Source: Larix sibirica (taxonomy: Eukaryota > Streptophyta > Pinopsida > Pinales > Pinaceae). Taken from it: a stretch of DNA of 26,962 nucleotides. Each line of letters starts with the position of its first letter. Within the stretch, counting starts at the first letter, position 1. Position numbers and translations under genes: made by a program. Of this stretch, positions 10,081 to 21,500 are shown one piece after another. The notes below the pieces were generated by a model. That model searched no databases. It worked only from the letters and a program-made list of their open reading frames with translations, and was not told the origin of the DNA. The DNA is taken from NCBI GenBank assembly GCA_004151065.3, contig NWUY0300001835.1, forward strand, positions 42,077 through 69,038, written 5' to 3'.

Positions 10081-10500
10081 CTTGGTTTATGGACAAGAAG
10101 TTGTGATGGCATTATAATATTTTATCTCAATCCTTTGAGTAGCCATTGCTACACAGATGTCAGGACAACAACATTTACATGATCAATTGGATATGCTAGT
10201 ATAGATGGAAGGGAACATATTTTAGTAGGATTCCATCAAATAATACAAAAACAGTTCTAAAAGGCATACATGTCATAATGGGCATATCAAGAACAAGTAG
10301 TTTGAAAAGGGAGATCTTGTGTTGATGTATGACGATAAATTTTGGAAACATCCAAGTAACTTAAGGATACATTAGTGGGGACCTTACATAATTGTAGAGA
10401 TCACTAATGTGGGTGTCGCTCAACTCATGTAGTTAGATGACACTTGGTCGAAAGAGTAATGGGTAAATGGTTCCTGCTTGAATCCCTGTGTTTCCCCAAC
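10081..10500 (+). pseudogene. Gypsy integrase C-terminal (GPY/F-like) block
   Basis: The block opens with YGQEVVMAL (about 10088). It then has FEKGDLVLMYDDKFWKHPSN (about 10299-10358) and WGPYIIVEITNVGVAQL (about 10377-10427), and ends with a VNGSCLNPC phrase. The first part continues the integrase, and W-G-P-Y is the hallmark of the GPY/F module that follows it in Ty3/gypsy elements. The frame is broken by several stops. No chromodomain follows that I can recognise. After about 10500 the sequence no longer matches pol. Confidence 0.75.
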
Positions 10501-12299
10501 CCTAAAAAACTAATAAGGGGCAAGTTAGTGTACCATAGTAGAACTCCAATTTCGACAATTTACTTCCAACATTTCAATTTTAGCAAGTCAGTTTCAGCAA
10601 TTTCAATTCAACTTTAATTTCTTGTTGCTTGTCGCTTTGTAGGCCTGGTAATAAATAGCAAAATAGATCCATAGTTGTGAAGGATTAGATTAATCCACTG
10701 GAGAAAACATCTAGGGTTAGTGTGTCGACGGGAACTTGGGATCTACGAATGGGATGGAATGGGTGTCACGAGAATTAGGAAAAGTGTTGGGTTAACATAC
10801 TATAAAGCATGGGGTGTATATGAGTGGGGTAAACTATCTCTGGGAGGAGAGTCTTTGTATCTCAAAGATATACTTGGGGTATTTTTGAGGGGTTATACAA
10901 AGAGTCAAATCATGGAATCATTAATGTAGTTGCAATAGGTAGCTTCAAAACCCACATTTAATACTACATAAGTCATGTTGTATTTAGTGAACACAATTGT
11001 TGTAATAGAAACGTCTTCTCTTGAGTTGATGATTGAATCTAGGTAAGGATATGTTAGGGATTTATGTTAGATAGGAATATAGAATAGAAATAAAAAAATC
11101 ACGATAGTGCACATTCCAAGCAATGTTGATCCTAGTAAAAGCAAGTAAAGAATGACCTTTTGGGGCTAAGTTTTAGTAAGAATGGATATCACTTGAATGA
11201 AAAAAATTGGAAAGCTACGATAGTTTTAGATTCATCCTTGCATTAGTTAGAGCTATAAAAATCTAGAAGATCAAAACCATTAGAGAAACTAGGGTTTGAG
11301 TGCTACAATATATAGGATACAAAATTTGTAAAATCATTCAATGATTGAGCAAGATTTGGTAGGGAGGAACTAAATAAAGGTGGCATCCAATATCCACCAA
11401 TGTTAGAGTGTGAAAAGAACACCGTCGTGAATGAGGCCAACAGCAAGTAGGGCCATGGTGATTTGAGGGGCCAAGAAAAATATGCCAAGGGGGAAGCCGC
11501 AACTATAAGCTGCTTATGAGGGGGTCACAATCAAATAAATCTAAGTAGAAATGCTCTAATTGATGTGGCCAAAAAGAAAAGTTATAATTCTAGACTTGGT
11601 TGGGAAAAAGGTCACTAGTGGGTGAAGGGGTGGGACCTAATTAGGTCCCTTGGAATGAAATTTGGCTAGGTTTTTTCCATGGTGAATAGAAATAGGAGGT
11701 GGTGATAGACAAGTACTTGTGTTTACACCCTACATTTAAGGAGGCCACCCCCTTAACACTGGCTACACCACTGCCACAATCTGAGGTTGATGGAATCTAT
11801 AATCTACTTGTTGCATTGCACATATTCCGCCCATGATTTGAGTTTGAATCTCATACTAGGAAGAAATAATCCACAATGAAGTCAATGAAGTAGGAAGGAA
11901 ACATACAAAAATCATTTGGCCTTCCTCACGTGACTATCATGGTGAAGGAGTTCACAAGGGAGACAACCTTCAGTTGCAACATGTCATAGATATATAGAAG
12001 ATGAAACGTCCCTCCCTTTTTATGTTAATCACAAAGTCAACCATGGAGATCATAATTAGAACAAATAATATTACATCAAGAAGTTTCAAACCAAAACTTG
12101 CATTTTGCTGAGCAGATGGAGAAGGTGGGAAATGAAATGGAAGTGCTATGTAGATAGGAAGAGATATCCCATTGATAGTGAAAACCATTGGAAAAAATAG
12201 GTAGAATAGTCCATCACAACACTAGAGAGAGTAAATAAACAAAATAACATATAAGAGAGTGCGAGAAGCGAATGTCTATGATGCAACTTCCAAGGTGGG
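10500..12299. other. Unassigned DNA downstream of gypsy pol
   Basis: No domain is recognised. A plus frame at 10720-10929 (69 codons) is rich in Gly and Trp and resembles nothing I know. Minus frames at 11303-11488 and 11970-12188 look like antisense noise. The region may be the 3' part of the gypsy element. I could not find a repeat matching an upstream copy, so no LTR is called. Confidence 0.35.
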
Positions 12300-13105
12300 G
12301 AGGAACTATCCACATGTTTTGAGGAGGTGTTTCCTCACCTATTCAAGGCTTTCAAATTCGCAAACAAACAAAGAAACATAGTTGTTAATTTCATAGCAAC
12401 CTTGCACCATACATCATAGAACAAAAATGGTTTATTAGATTCCATGGCATATCCATAGATTATAATAGAGGAGGAAAAAAAGTGGGAAGTGGCTAGAAAC
12501 ATGTAGGAAAATATGAGCCCTTATTATTGGTTCTATGATTGAAACATGTAGGAAAATACAAGCCCTTATTATTGGTCCTATGATTGTTGAGGCCTATGCA
12601 CAAATAGAGAAGTTTGAGCAATTATGTATAAATTGTGAGTGTTTATGGGCTAAACTTTAGAGGCACAAACACATCCTAGCATAACTCAAGCAGAAGATTC
12701 AACAACAATTTGAGGAGTTGAAGGAGCAACACAAGAAGGTGTATCTTGAAGCCATTAAGTCAAGTATTGATGGAAATATGGAGGAAGCAGAGTCTAGATT
12801 TGGCATAAAATGCTCTTAAGGATGAAAAAAAGAAGCCAAGGAATCCGATAAGGGAGCTTGCAAGGAATGTGTAATCCTAGTTTGTAACGACAAAGAAAAT
12901 GAAACTAAAAACAAATGTTGATCTACAAGCATTGGTGTGGGCAATAACAATTGCAAAATTCATGATATATATATCTACATTAGAGTGCATTTGGAAAATC
13001 TAGGAGGATAGCACCACTTGCAATCAAAATTTGGATGAATTCAATAAGTTTAGGGACATAACCATCAGAGAGATCTCTAAATTGGAGTCCATCTTTGAGG
13101 AATGA
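12300..13105 (+). pseudogene. Coding-like, coiled-coil-rich relic of unknown family
   Basis: Three pieces in different frames read like protein. The first is EEVFPHLFKAFKFANKQRN near 12325. The second is 12559-12819, 87 codons with two internal stops, containing AYAQIEKFEQLCINCECLW and a charged heptad-like run (LKQKIQQQFEELKEQHKK). The third is 12899-13105, with one internal stop, reading VDLQALVWAI and later FNKFRDITIREISKLESIFE. The charged heptads suggest coiled coils. The position after gypsy pol and before an LTR-end-like stretch would fit an extra 3' ORF of that element, but this is inference. It could equally come from another retroelement or a host gene. No catalytic motif is seen. 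Confidence 0.35.
12496..12585 (+). repeat. 45-bp tandem duplication
   Basis: Positions 12496-12540 and 12541-12585 are two head-to-tail copies of 45 bp with three mismatches. The length is a multiple of three, so the duplication does not shift a reading frame. It lies at the start of the coding-like stretch 12559-12819. Confidence 0.95.
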
Positions 13106-14341
13106 GACCTGGAACCCAACCCAAGGATGAGTTGGAATGTGTAGTTGGCGAGTTGTTGTGGCCTAGTTTTGACTAAGTATATTGTCACATAGTAGAGTTC
13201 ATAAAAGGTACATGTGTAGGTGGAGTCCTAGTAGTCATATTATAAACCCTTTGCACATAGTCTCTCTGATGCTTTGCATATTTTTCTAAAGGTGCAAACA
13301 ATTTTGTACAAGTGGGTTATAGCTGACAAATTCTCTAGTATACTTGGGAATATTTTCTAACTACCTCAGTTTCCTATATATATATGAGGATTGTTATGTA
13401 AAGAGGAGAGTTGATCAGGTCACTCTGTTAGGTCCATTATGTTGTTATGTAGGTTTTTTAGAGATAGTTGTAAATATGAGTTTTGCGTAAGGAATATGAT
13501 TTTTGCTTAAGGAATATGCATTGTTTGGTACTGTTATGAGATGTAATGCTTAATATATAAATACAATGGAAGATTGTTATGCTCATGTTTATGTGCTTGC
13601 GACATACCTAGATGATGCGCACATTGTTGTCATTATTACGAATGTCTTAAGTTTGTTTAGCTTGAATGAATGTGATTAAAGCTTAACTAATGGATTATGC
13701 ACCCACACTAAATCTTCATTTCTTTGCACATCACTCATTAAATAAGCAACTACTGAACATGCCTACAGATAAATGTCCTTCATTTGGAAGATAGAATATG
13801 CAATCATGCTATACAACTATGCATTTGGATTTGTGTTGGACACCTTCTATGAATCCCATGAACCCACACCCTTGTGCACGAAGACAACATTTGAAATATC
13901 ATTAAGCACATATTCAATAAATAACTCCATAATGCCCCAAAAATAGTCATCCAATTAGAGAAGGTGATTATGCTTGCTCCACTTAGAAACCAAATTTATT
14001 ATGTACTTTACAACTACCACTCTTCCATAGAAAATCATATAAGAATTGAAGCACCTCTAGTTTTCTTCATTTTGTTGTAGGTATGATTAAGAGTTGTATA
14101 TAGGAAACCTCGAAAAGTGATATCCATGTCTCCCATGGATGTGTTCTTTGAATTCTCACATGTATCACAATGTGAATAAAATACCAACGTATATGAATAA
14201 AGCACCTTACTTGAAATGGGAAAATATGTTGAGTGTGCTAAGCATTTAAGTACACTGAACATTTAAGGACACAAGAATGCATTTAAAACATTTATTGATA
14301 TATATAATTGCGTTAAGGTAGTGATAAGAAAAATAAAACTA
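13106..14341. other. Unassigned DNA with an LTR-end-like stretch
   Basis: At 13340-13570 a TATATATATATGAGG phrase is followed by a direct short repeat (a TTTTGC-TAAGGAATATG phrase twice, 13482-13522) and by ATATATAAATACAATGGAAG. TATA-like and polyadenylation-like motifs a short distance apart are typical of a plant LTR. I could not find the partner LTR in the window, so this is a suggestion only. The rest shows no credible frame; a 75-codon minus frame at 14035-14262 is not recognised. Confidence 0.25.
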
Positions 14342-14509
14342 GTATAAATCTATTTTAAACCTTGATCTATTAAGTTTTAAGAGGGATCAAATTTCTTAAG
14401 GTGTAATTTTTTTTCTTGATGTGTAAAAATTTAAGATAAACAAATTTACATCTTAAGAAATTGGATCCCTTTCAATACTTAATAGATCCCGGTTTAAGAT
14501 GAATTATAC
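14342..14509. repeat. Foldback (inverted-repeat) element, MITE-like
   Basis: Left arm 14342-14411 and right arm 14441-14509 are reverse complements of each other, with roughly ten mismatches and one gap over about 70 nt. The conserved cores include GATCTATTAAGT and AATTTCTTAAG. A loop of about 30 nt separates the arms. The outer ends start GTATAA. Flanking target duplications are not obvious. It could be a small non-autonomous DNA transposon (foldback/MITE class) or a locus giving a hairpin RNA. The structure is certain from the sequence; the class is inferred. Confidence 0.85.
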
Positions 14510-17024
14510 GTTCAAGTGGATCAATATGATCGCATATTCATAAAAATTGGTAAAGGGAAGACAAATCTTTATAGAAATGTAGTCTATCCATTGCTTCATA
14601 AATATGGCGCTGACTAACTACTTTGAGGATTAGAGTGATGGTTAAAATGGAAAATCCATCTCAAGATAACATATATAAATACGAATGGAATGAACATCAT
14701 AAGTTTAAGGCACAAAAATCCATGACAACTTTGAGAGATAACTGCATCGTTGTTGGATCACTTGAATCCTGTAATACTATTTGCATCACTGGGATACTAT
14801 CTAACCACAACATATCAAATAAAATATAGATACTTTTTTGGTTATAATGCAATAGATGCAACAATTTACAAAAATCACTCGAGCTCTTCGAAGTTTATGG
14901 AGCACCAACTTGGATTTTAGCATGCATTTCATACGATCTTAACAAACTGTTTTCTCATTCACTTCAATCGTGGCATTATTATTTCATTATATTGCAATTT
15001 TGCATTGGTCGATATATCCGTGATAATTGGTTAAGGCCTTAATAATCTAGGAGGCATCCAATCTATTTGCTTGGTTTTTTTTAGTGAGAATGGATACCTA
15101 TAATTGTGGGGGTTTGGGTGTTCCCATCTCTCTTTTTGGATCATAGGAATGCATTTGGTATATGATACCACATTGTTATATATTTAGCAGTTTCTTTACA
15201 CATTTGAGACCATGGGGCACTCAAATATGAGTGTAGCAATCCTTTAAACTAAAATTGTATTTTCTATCTATGTACTCATTCCTAACATGAATGGATCAAA
15301 CCATGCTTAGTCAATCCTTACACATAATCAATTGCAAACCAATAATTGAAACATCACATAACATAACTAAAATTCATGGCATTCACACTCATACTCAATT
15401 AGCATGTATCTTATGAAAGTGTCCTCCAAATAGCTGCAAGCTAAGAACATTCCTCCCAGCTCGTGAGTGGCCGCTGTCAAAGAAAGAGAAAGCTTGGTAC
15501 ATCATGATAGAAGGCACCAAACAAGAGAACGGGATAACACAAGTAGATCACTCAACATACCATTCAAATTCGAAAGCAAGAATCCAACATTATGTCTTGA
15601 AAATGAAAACTTGTTTATCATCAATTTTTACGGATAAATAAGAGCTTCTTAGATACCTAAAAATATTTATTTGTTCAAATCACAAAAATTGTAAAAGAAA
15701 AGAGTGCATAAAAATAAATAAAAATAATATATATATATATATATTGAGGAATCTAAAGACAAATAAAACTATTCTAAAAAGAGGTAAAGCACAATACTCT
15801 ATGGAGTCCATAAATAAAATATTAATATGGAAAAATAATTATAACTGCATAATATCAAGATATCAAGATAGGAGGAAAAGTCCCAAACGAGAACCTCGAA
15901 AACCCTTGATTTGATAAATATTTTATTGTTCATCTTTCCAAGTTAAAACCAAAGTATCTTGAAGAACCAAGCAAAGAAAAATCAGTAATGTGAACTCATA
16001 ATGGTTAATCTAAACTTGGAACTAAAGGCTGGTACCTCCCTAAAGACAAAATACTCTTCTTTGGGCAGAGTATTGATTCCTACATCTTGATTTATCTGCT
16101 CACTTTACCTAATAACCTATTGATTGGTTTTGTGGCTATCGGTTTATACTTTGAACATTATTAGATTTTATTTTTCAATCTTCGTAGATAGTTTCGTAGA
16201 TAGTTTTGTTATGTTATAGTTGATTATCACAAGCTTATCAATAAATATACTTGCACAAAATATTGTACATGGACATATTTTAATAAATTATAAGATGACG
16301 ATAGAATTGAATGATATGATATTGTTGTGTACTGTATAAAAGATGGGTTATGAGGAATAAGTGTAACTTTAAGACTTAATTAAAAATAAATCTATGTTAT
16401 TATATATATAAGTTTTAAATTATGAGTATGATTAAGAATGAATAGTTATGAATAAATGTTTTACTTTTTAAAGATATATATTCTTCTATTAATGTTGGGT
16501 AGTCAATCAGTGTTAATAATAACTTTATTATCATGTTCACATGTATTGGTGTTATGAAGGAATGGTTATTTAGAGTTTAAACTAATAACTTTGAAAATGG
16601 TAAGTTAATAAATGGACAAACTTAAATTTTATTCGGTGGAAATTATTACATAAGTTTGGCAGCTTCCATCAATACTTAAGATTAATAAGCCTAACAAAGA
16701 CTAGTGATTTACTTTAATTATGGACCAAGGGAATCAGACTTCCAAAACACCTACACTATATGTGGATTTTACAAATCTTCGTTCTTTGGGTTGTCATTAC
16801 TGAGTGGATTGTTTGGGGGGTTCTTTTTGTTACTCAAATTAATTCATTTGTACATGCGTTCCTATACTAATGCAATCTAAATGAAGCTAATGAAAGACTT
16901 TGCAATGCCTTTTTGTAGAGTGAGTTGGAAAAAAATAAAATACAGGAGTAAAAAGAACTAATTACCACACCATTGATAAAAGATCTTGCAAAATTAAAGT
17001 TATTTACGCACTCAATAAGAAATG
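14510..17024. other. AT-rich DNA, nothing recognised
   Basis: No domain or RNA gene is seen. A plus frame at 14623-14829 (68 codons) is not recognised. An AT dinucleotide run lies at 15727-15744, and a small duplication of a TCGTAGATAGTT phrase lies near 16184-16206. The base composition changes sharply at about 17075, where the LINE becomes GC-richer. Confidence 0.45.
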
Positions 17025-17040
17025 AACTTTGCATAATGGA
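17025..17040 (+). repeat. LINE target-site duplication, left copy
   Basis: The 16 bases AACTTTGCATAATGGA occur here and again directly after the poly-A tail at 25827-25842, with no mismatch. The first two A of the right copy cannot be told from the tail, so at least 14 bp are certain. It marks the insertion site of the LINE. Confidence 0.93.
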
Positions 17041-17182
17041 GCATACTAACTAGTGATGTGCTCTTTTTGTAAGGAACCCACCGAATACCAACTCTGAGAG
17101 CCAAGAAGAGCTCGAATCGGCGTTTAGAAGCTAGGGTTTGGAAGGGTCGGGCTTTGGGTTCTCAGGCCTCCGAGGTCATGGG

Positions 17183-18583
17183 ATGGATCCTCCTCCTCCT
17201 TTGGACCCAGATCCAGCAGTTAGGCGTCAGATCCTGGATGATCGCTTCCATTTTTTGGTGGCATCGCAACACATTTCATGCAAACACCCCGTTACGAATG
17301 ATTCCAAATTCGTGAAGAAAACTGACATTCCAGAAGTCAAGCTGTCCTTCGCCGCTGCAAAATGCAAAGCTGTTGCATTATATGAGAAGGGTTTAATAGG
17401 CCACTTCAAAGGCCTCTGGCCCTCCCCCAGAACTATGAAGATTTGGCTAAATAATAATTGGTGGCCATTAATACAAGGATCGGTCCAGCAAATTTTTTTG
17501 CAGGAAAGGCTTCTTTGTTTTTTTATTTGAGAATAAGGAAGACAAAGATTTGATTTTCAGAAATGGAACTTATTTCATGGGACCAAGGGGGATGTATATC
17601 AACAAATGGGACTTGTCTTTTGATCCCGAAAAAGACATTCCCACTACAGTACCAATATGGGTAAATCTACCCCACCTACCCCTCCATTGTTGGAATGACG
17701 AAGACCTAAGAGCAATAGGGAATTCTCTTGGGAAGTTTATAGACAAATCCGAACCCAAACCCCCAATGTTCTTCTATGCAATAATCTGTTTTGAAGTAGA
17801 CCTAGAAAAGGGTCTTCCACAAGCCATCAACCTATCAATGGATGGTTGGACGCATCTCCAGACTGTAGACTATGAGAAAATACCATTCAAGTGCAAATTT
17901 TGCCACGAATATGGTCATTTTGCAAGACAATGCCCCCCAAAAAAAGCAAGAGCAAGAAGAAGGACAAGGAGAAGAATGGAATGAAGTTCCGAGAAAGAAA
18001 GGTAACAAAACAAACCCTAATCCAATGCAATCCCCAAATAAGAAGAAGGCAAGAAAAAACATGTATCATGTTCTCAGTTCGGAGGAGCGGGAAGAAGAAC
18101 AAGAGCAATCAGGGGGAAAAAACCAGGATGACCTCAAAGAAATTGAAAATCNGGAAGAAGAACAAGAGCAATCAGGGGGAAAAACCAGGATGACCTCAAA
18201 GAAATTGAAAACCAGAAGAAGTGCAGATAGCCAAGGATAAGACATCCAGGAATGTCTGATGCAGATAAGGAAGGAAACCATAGGCAAGCATCGTGAGGTC
18301 ATTAGGACTGATACTTCCCTAAGCTCAGGGGGCTCGGATGACCAGATCTAAATTTAGGGAAAATATGGAAGAAACCTCGGAAAAGCAGAGAGGAAGAGGA
18401 GGAGCCCCAAGCAAAAAAAGGAAGGAAGCCTAACAAGTTACTAAGAGAGCAGGAGGCAAGCAAGAGAAAAAGCGGGGTAAGCAAACCAGCTTGGACCAAC
18501 ATATAAGGATATCAGCAGGGAAGCAGATTCAAGGAATAATAGAAGAAAAGAAGGATAAAATCCCCCCTCAAATCAGGAAATAA
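17183..18583 (+). pseudogene. LINE ORF1, RNA-binding protein with CCHC knuckle
   Basis: ORF1 protein binds element RNA and accompanies it to the target. I chose the ATG at 17183 (MDPPPPLDPDP) because the frame before it lacks another ATG. Up to about 17490 it reads SFAAAKCKAVALYEKGL and a W-rich phrase. A one-base surplus in the T7 run (17493-17499) shifts the frame to 17550-17940. That part has the WDLSFDPEKD and VPIWVNLPHLPLHCW phrases typical of the DUF4283 domain, then a knuckle C-x2-C-x4-H-x4-C (17892-17933). A second one-base surplus in C6/A7 (17933-17945) leads to a Lys/Glu-rich tail. The tail is interrupted by the 62-bp duplication at the N (18152), and its last part (18365-18583) is again open apart from one stop. 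The final TAA (18581-18583) overlaps the ORF2 ATG. Confidence 0.8.
18090..18213 (+). repeat. 62/61-bp direct duplication flanking an N
   Basis: 18090-18151 and 18153-18213 are the same sequence either side of the single N at 18152. They differ by one A in a homopolymer (six against five) and one T/C near the end. The duplicate sits exactly at the ambiguous base, as expected when two overlapping contig ends are placed side by side. Confidence 0.95.
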
Positions 18584-21500
18584 TGAAACTAGTCTCTTGG
18601 AGTTGTTGAGGATTAGGAGGTAAACAAAAGATGGAAGTAGTAAAAAGGATTAAGAGAACAAAGAATGTCACAATCCTCTTGATTAAGGAGACAAAAATGC
18701 AAGAAGAAGAATGTTTACAAGCATTCGGGAGAATATGTGTGAACGAAGAAGGTATAGAAATCAGCGCGGAAGGAGGTTCAAGAGAGCTTATCACTAGGTG
18801 GGATAAGGCTCGTTTCAGGTTCATTTCCTCTATCACCAACAGATCCTGGATATTGGTTAAGATGGAGAATCTAATGAATAATGAAATGATATGGATAGGA
18901 AATGTTTATGGACCTACTATTGTTGGGAAAAAAGAAGAATTATGGAACTCTCTAATCTCTTAGAGTGAACGGTTAATACCTTATTAGTGCATCATTGCAG
19001 GAGATTTCAATGCAACAGTTTCGACAGAGGAAAGAAATGGAGGCACCAAAGTCAAAGATGCCTTTGGAGAAAGGTTGGAAGACCTTCAAAACTACTGGAG
19101 ACTCACAGACATAAAACCAAAAAAAGGGATGTACACATGGAATAACAAGAGATCAGGGCCTAGACACATAACAACAAGGCTCGACAGATTTCTGGTAAGT
19201 ACAACCTTTCTCTCAAGACCTTCTATTCCATAGGTTAAAACATTATCGGTTGTTATCTCCAATCATATGCCAATTGCTTTATTTTTCAATGCTCTGGGAA
19301 ACCTGGGACCGTTGCCATTCAGATTCAATCCGATGTGCTTGAAAAACGAGGGATGTATGGAGATAATAAAAGAGGCCTGGGGTTAGTTTGTAAATGGCTC
19401 ACTAAGCTTCATATGGGAGACGAAGCTAAAAAATGTAAAATGGGCTCTAAAAAGATGGGTTGCGGAAAAGTATAAAGATCTAGGAAAGGAAAAGAAAGAA
19501 TCCCAAGAAGCTTTAGAGCTATTAAAAAAGAGCATGGAAGAAAATCCATTTATTGAAGAAATCTTAATTAAAGAAAAAGAGTTGTATAGGAAGATCCAAG
19601 ATCTAGCCGATAAAGAGGAAGAGGAATGGCGCTTGCGATCTAGAAGCTTATGGTTAAAGGGAGGAGACAGGAACACTACCTTCTTTCATAACCAATGCAA
19701 ATAAAGGAAAAGGAAAAACACTATAATAGAGCTTGGCAAGGACAATGGAGAAAAAGTAATAGATTAGGTAGAGATTAAAGAAGAGGTCAAAAGCCTTTTT
19801 GAAAGGCTTTACAATGAAGAAGAAGAAGTGACGAAGGAATGAATGGAGCTTATGAGTGAGGATGTTCCTTCTATTATCATGGAGGAATAAAATGATATCA
19901 TATGTGCTCCGATATCATAAGATCAAGCAAGGAAAGCAATTTGGTATATACACCCAGATAAAGCCCCTTGGCCCGAGGGCTTCACAATTCACTTCTATCG
20001 AAAAAACTAGAGTTTTATTTAAAAAGACCTAATTAGGATGTTAAATTGGTCAAGAAACAGAGAATTCATTGGAGGAGCCACCAACTCCTCTTTCATTGCT
20101 CTTATCCCCAAAGAAAAAAAACCCAGCACCTTAGAAAGATTTTGACCCATATCCCTGTGCAATGCCTCTTACAAAACTCTCACAAAAATCATATCCGACA
20201 GGCTCAAGAAGCACCTTCCAAAGGTCATCTATGCTAATCAAGGAGGTTTTGTCTCTGGACGACAAATTTATGATAACATTTTGCTTATCCAATAATCCTT
20301 ACACTCCAGTCAAAAAAGGAAAGAGGCAGGCATGGTGATTAAACTCGATTTTGCTAATGCCTTTGATCGGGTCAGACATGAATTTATTTTCATGGTTCTT
20401 GAAAATTTTGGGTTCTCTACAAACTTTATCATATGGATAAAATCCTGCATTGGATCACCTTGGATAGCCTCACTGGTCAATGGAAGGCCCACCTCTTTCT
20501 TCAAAATATCTAGAGGGCTACGACAAGGCTTCCCTCTATCCCCTTTCCTCTATATTCTTGTGGAAGACACCCTAAGCAGAAGACTTAGCAGGCTTATGAT
20601 TGAAGAAAGCATTCTGGGTATTATCATTGCAAGGAGAGTCCAGCCTATAAATCATGCACACTTTGTTGATGAAATTATTTTTCTTGGGTATGCCTCAATT
20701 CAAATTGCTAGAAGGATAAAAAAAATCCTAGATCAAAATCTGAGAGCAATGGGAGGGAAAACCAATGAAAAAAAGAGCAATCTCTATGGCTGGAATTGCA
20801 ATCCCAATCTTCTAAGGGATCTTGCAGTGGTTTTTGGGTTCAAGGTTAACATTGACTAGGCCTCCTTCAGATATCTCGGAGTTCCCATAAGCAGGAATAG
20901 TGTGAACAATGCTCCTTGGAAAACTATCATCCAAAAAATAAAAAAACAAGATACAGTCCTGGGAAATGCGATGGCTAAACCTGGCAGGTAAAGTCACTTT
21001 AATTAATTCATTTCTCTCTTCCTACCCTGTCTTTATTAGTGCTATGCTTATAGCTCCAAAAAAATTTATGAACAATATTAGCATTGAAATTAGAAAATTC
21101 CTCTAGCAAGGAGGGAGAACACAAGGGAAAAAATTCCATCTGGTTAATTGGAATATAGTAAAGGAGGCCAAGAGGGAAGGAGGCCTGCGAATAAGGGAAC
21201 CTAGTCAGATGAATAAATCAATCGGATCCAAACTAATATGGAGAATAATCTCAGGCAAGAAGGAGTGGTGGAAAGAAGTGATAAGGAAAAAGTACATTAG
21301 AAAAGACAGACTTCGAAGCATAGATTCCCCGCTAAGTGGGAAAGGAACCAATATTTGGAACCTATGCAAAACCTCTATTGGTCTAATTATAGACAAACTC
21401 TACTAGATCCCAGGGAATTGGAAGAGGATAAAAATCTAGTTTGATTCTATTCTTGGTTCCCCCCTCTTGGTACCATATAGAACTTAGCTGGAATTTGAGA

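Larger units (their letters stand above)
6361..10500 (+). mobile_element. Decayed Ty3/gypsy retrotransposon interior
   Basis: The + strand shows, in order, blocks matching a retropepsin-like protease (to 6879), Gag (about 7080-7350), reverse transcriptase (about 8227-8800), RNase H (8821-9240), integrase (about 9430-10080) and the GPY/F-type integrase tail (about 10290-10450). RNase H before integrase and the GPY-like tail place it in Ty3/gypsy rather than Ty1/copia. Every block carries stops and frameshifts, and most catalytic residues are changed, so the copy is certainly dead. I found no LTR pair, primer-binding site or target duplication, so both outer ends are unknown; sequence to 13600 may still belong to it. 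No zinc knuckle is visible after the Gag block. Confidence 0.85.

Noticed and set aside
12496-12585. Direct repeats as a CRISPR array or satellite
   Set aside because: There are only two adjacent units with no spacers, in a eukaryote-type window.
17227-18302. Several minus-strand and alternate-frame open stretches over the LINE ORF1
   Set aside because: They are shadows of the ORF1 coding strand and repeat its Lys/Glu-rich purine bias as Phe/Ser/Leu-rich peptides; no domain is seen in them.
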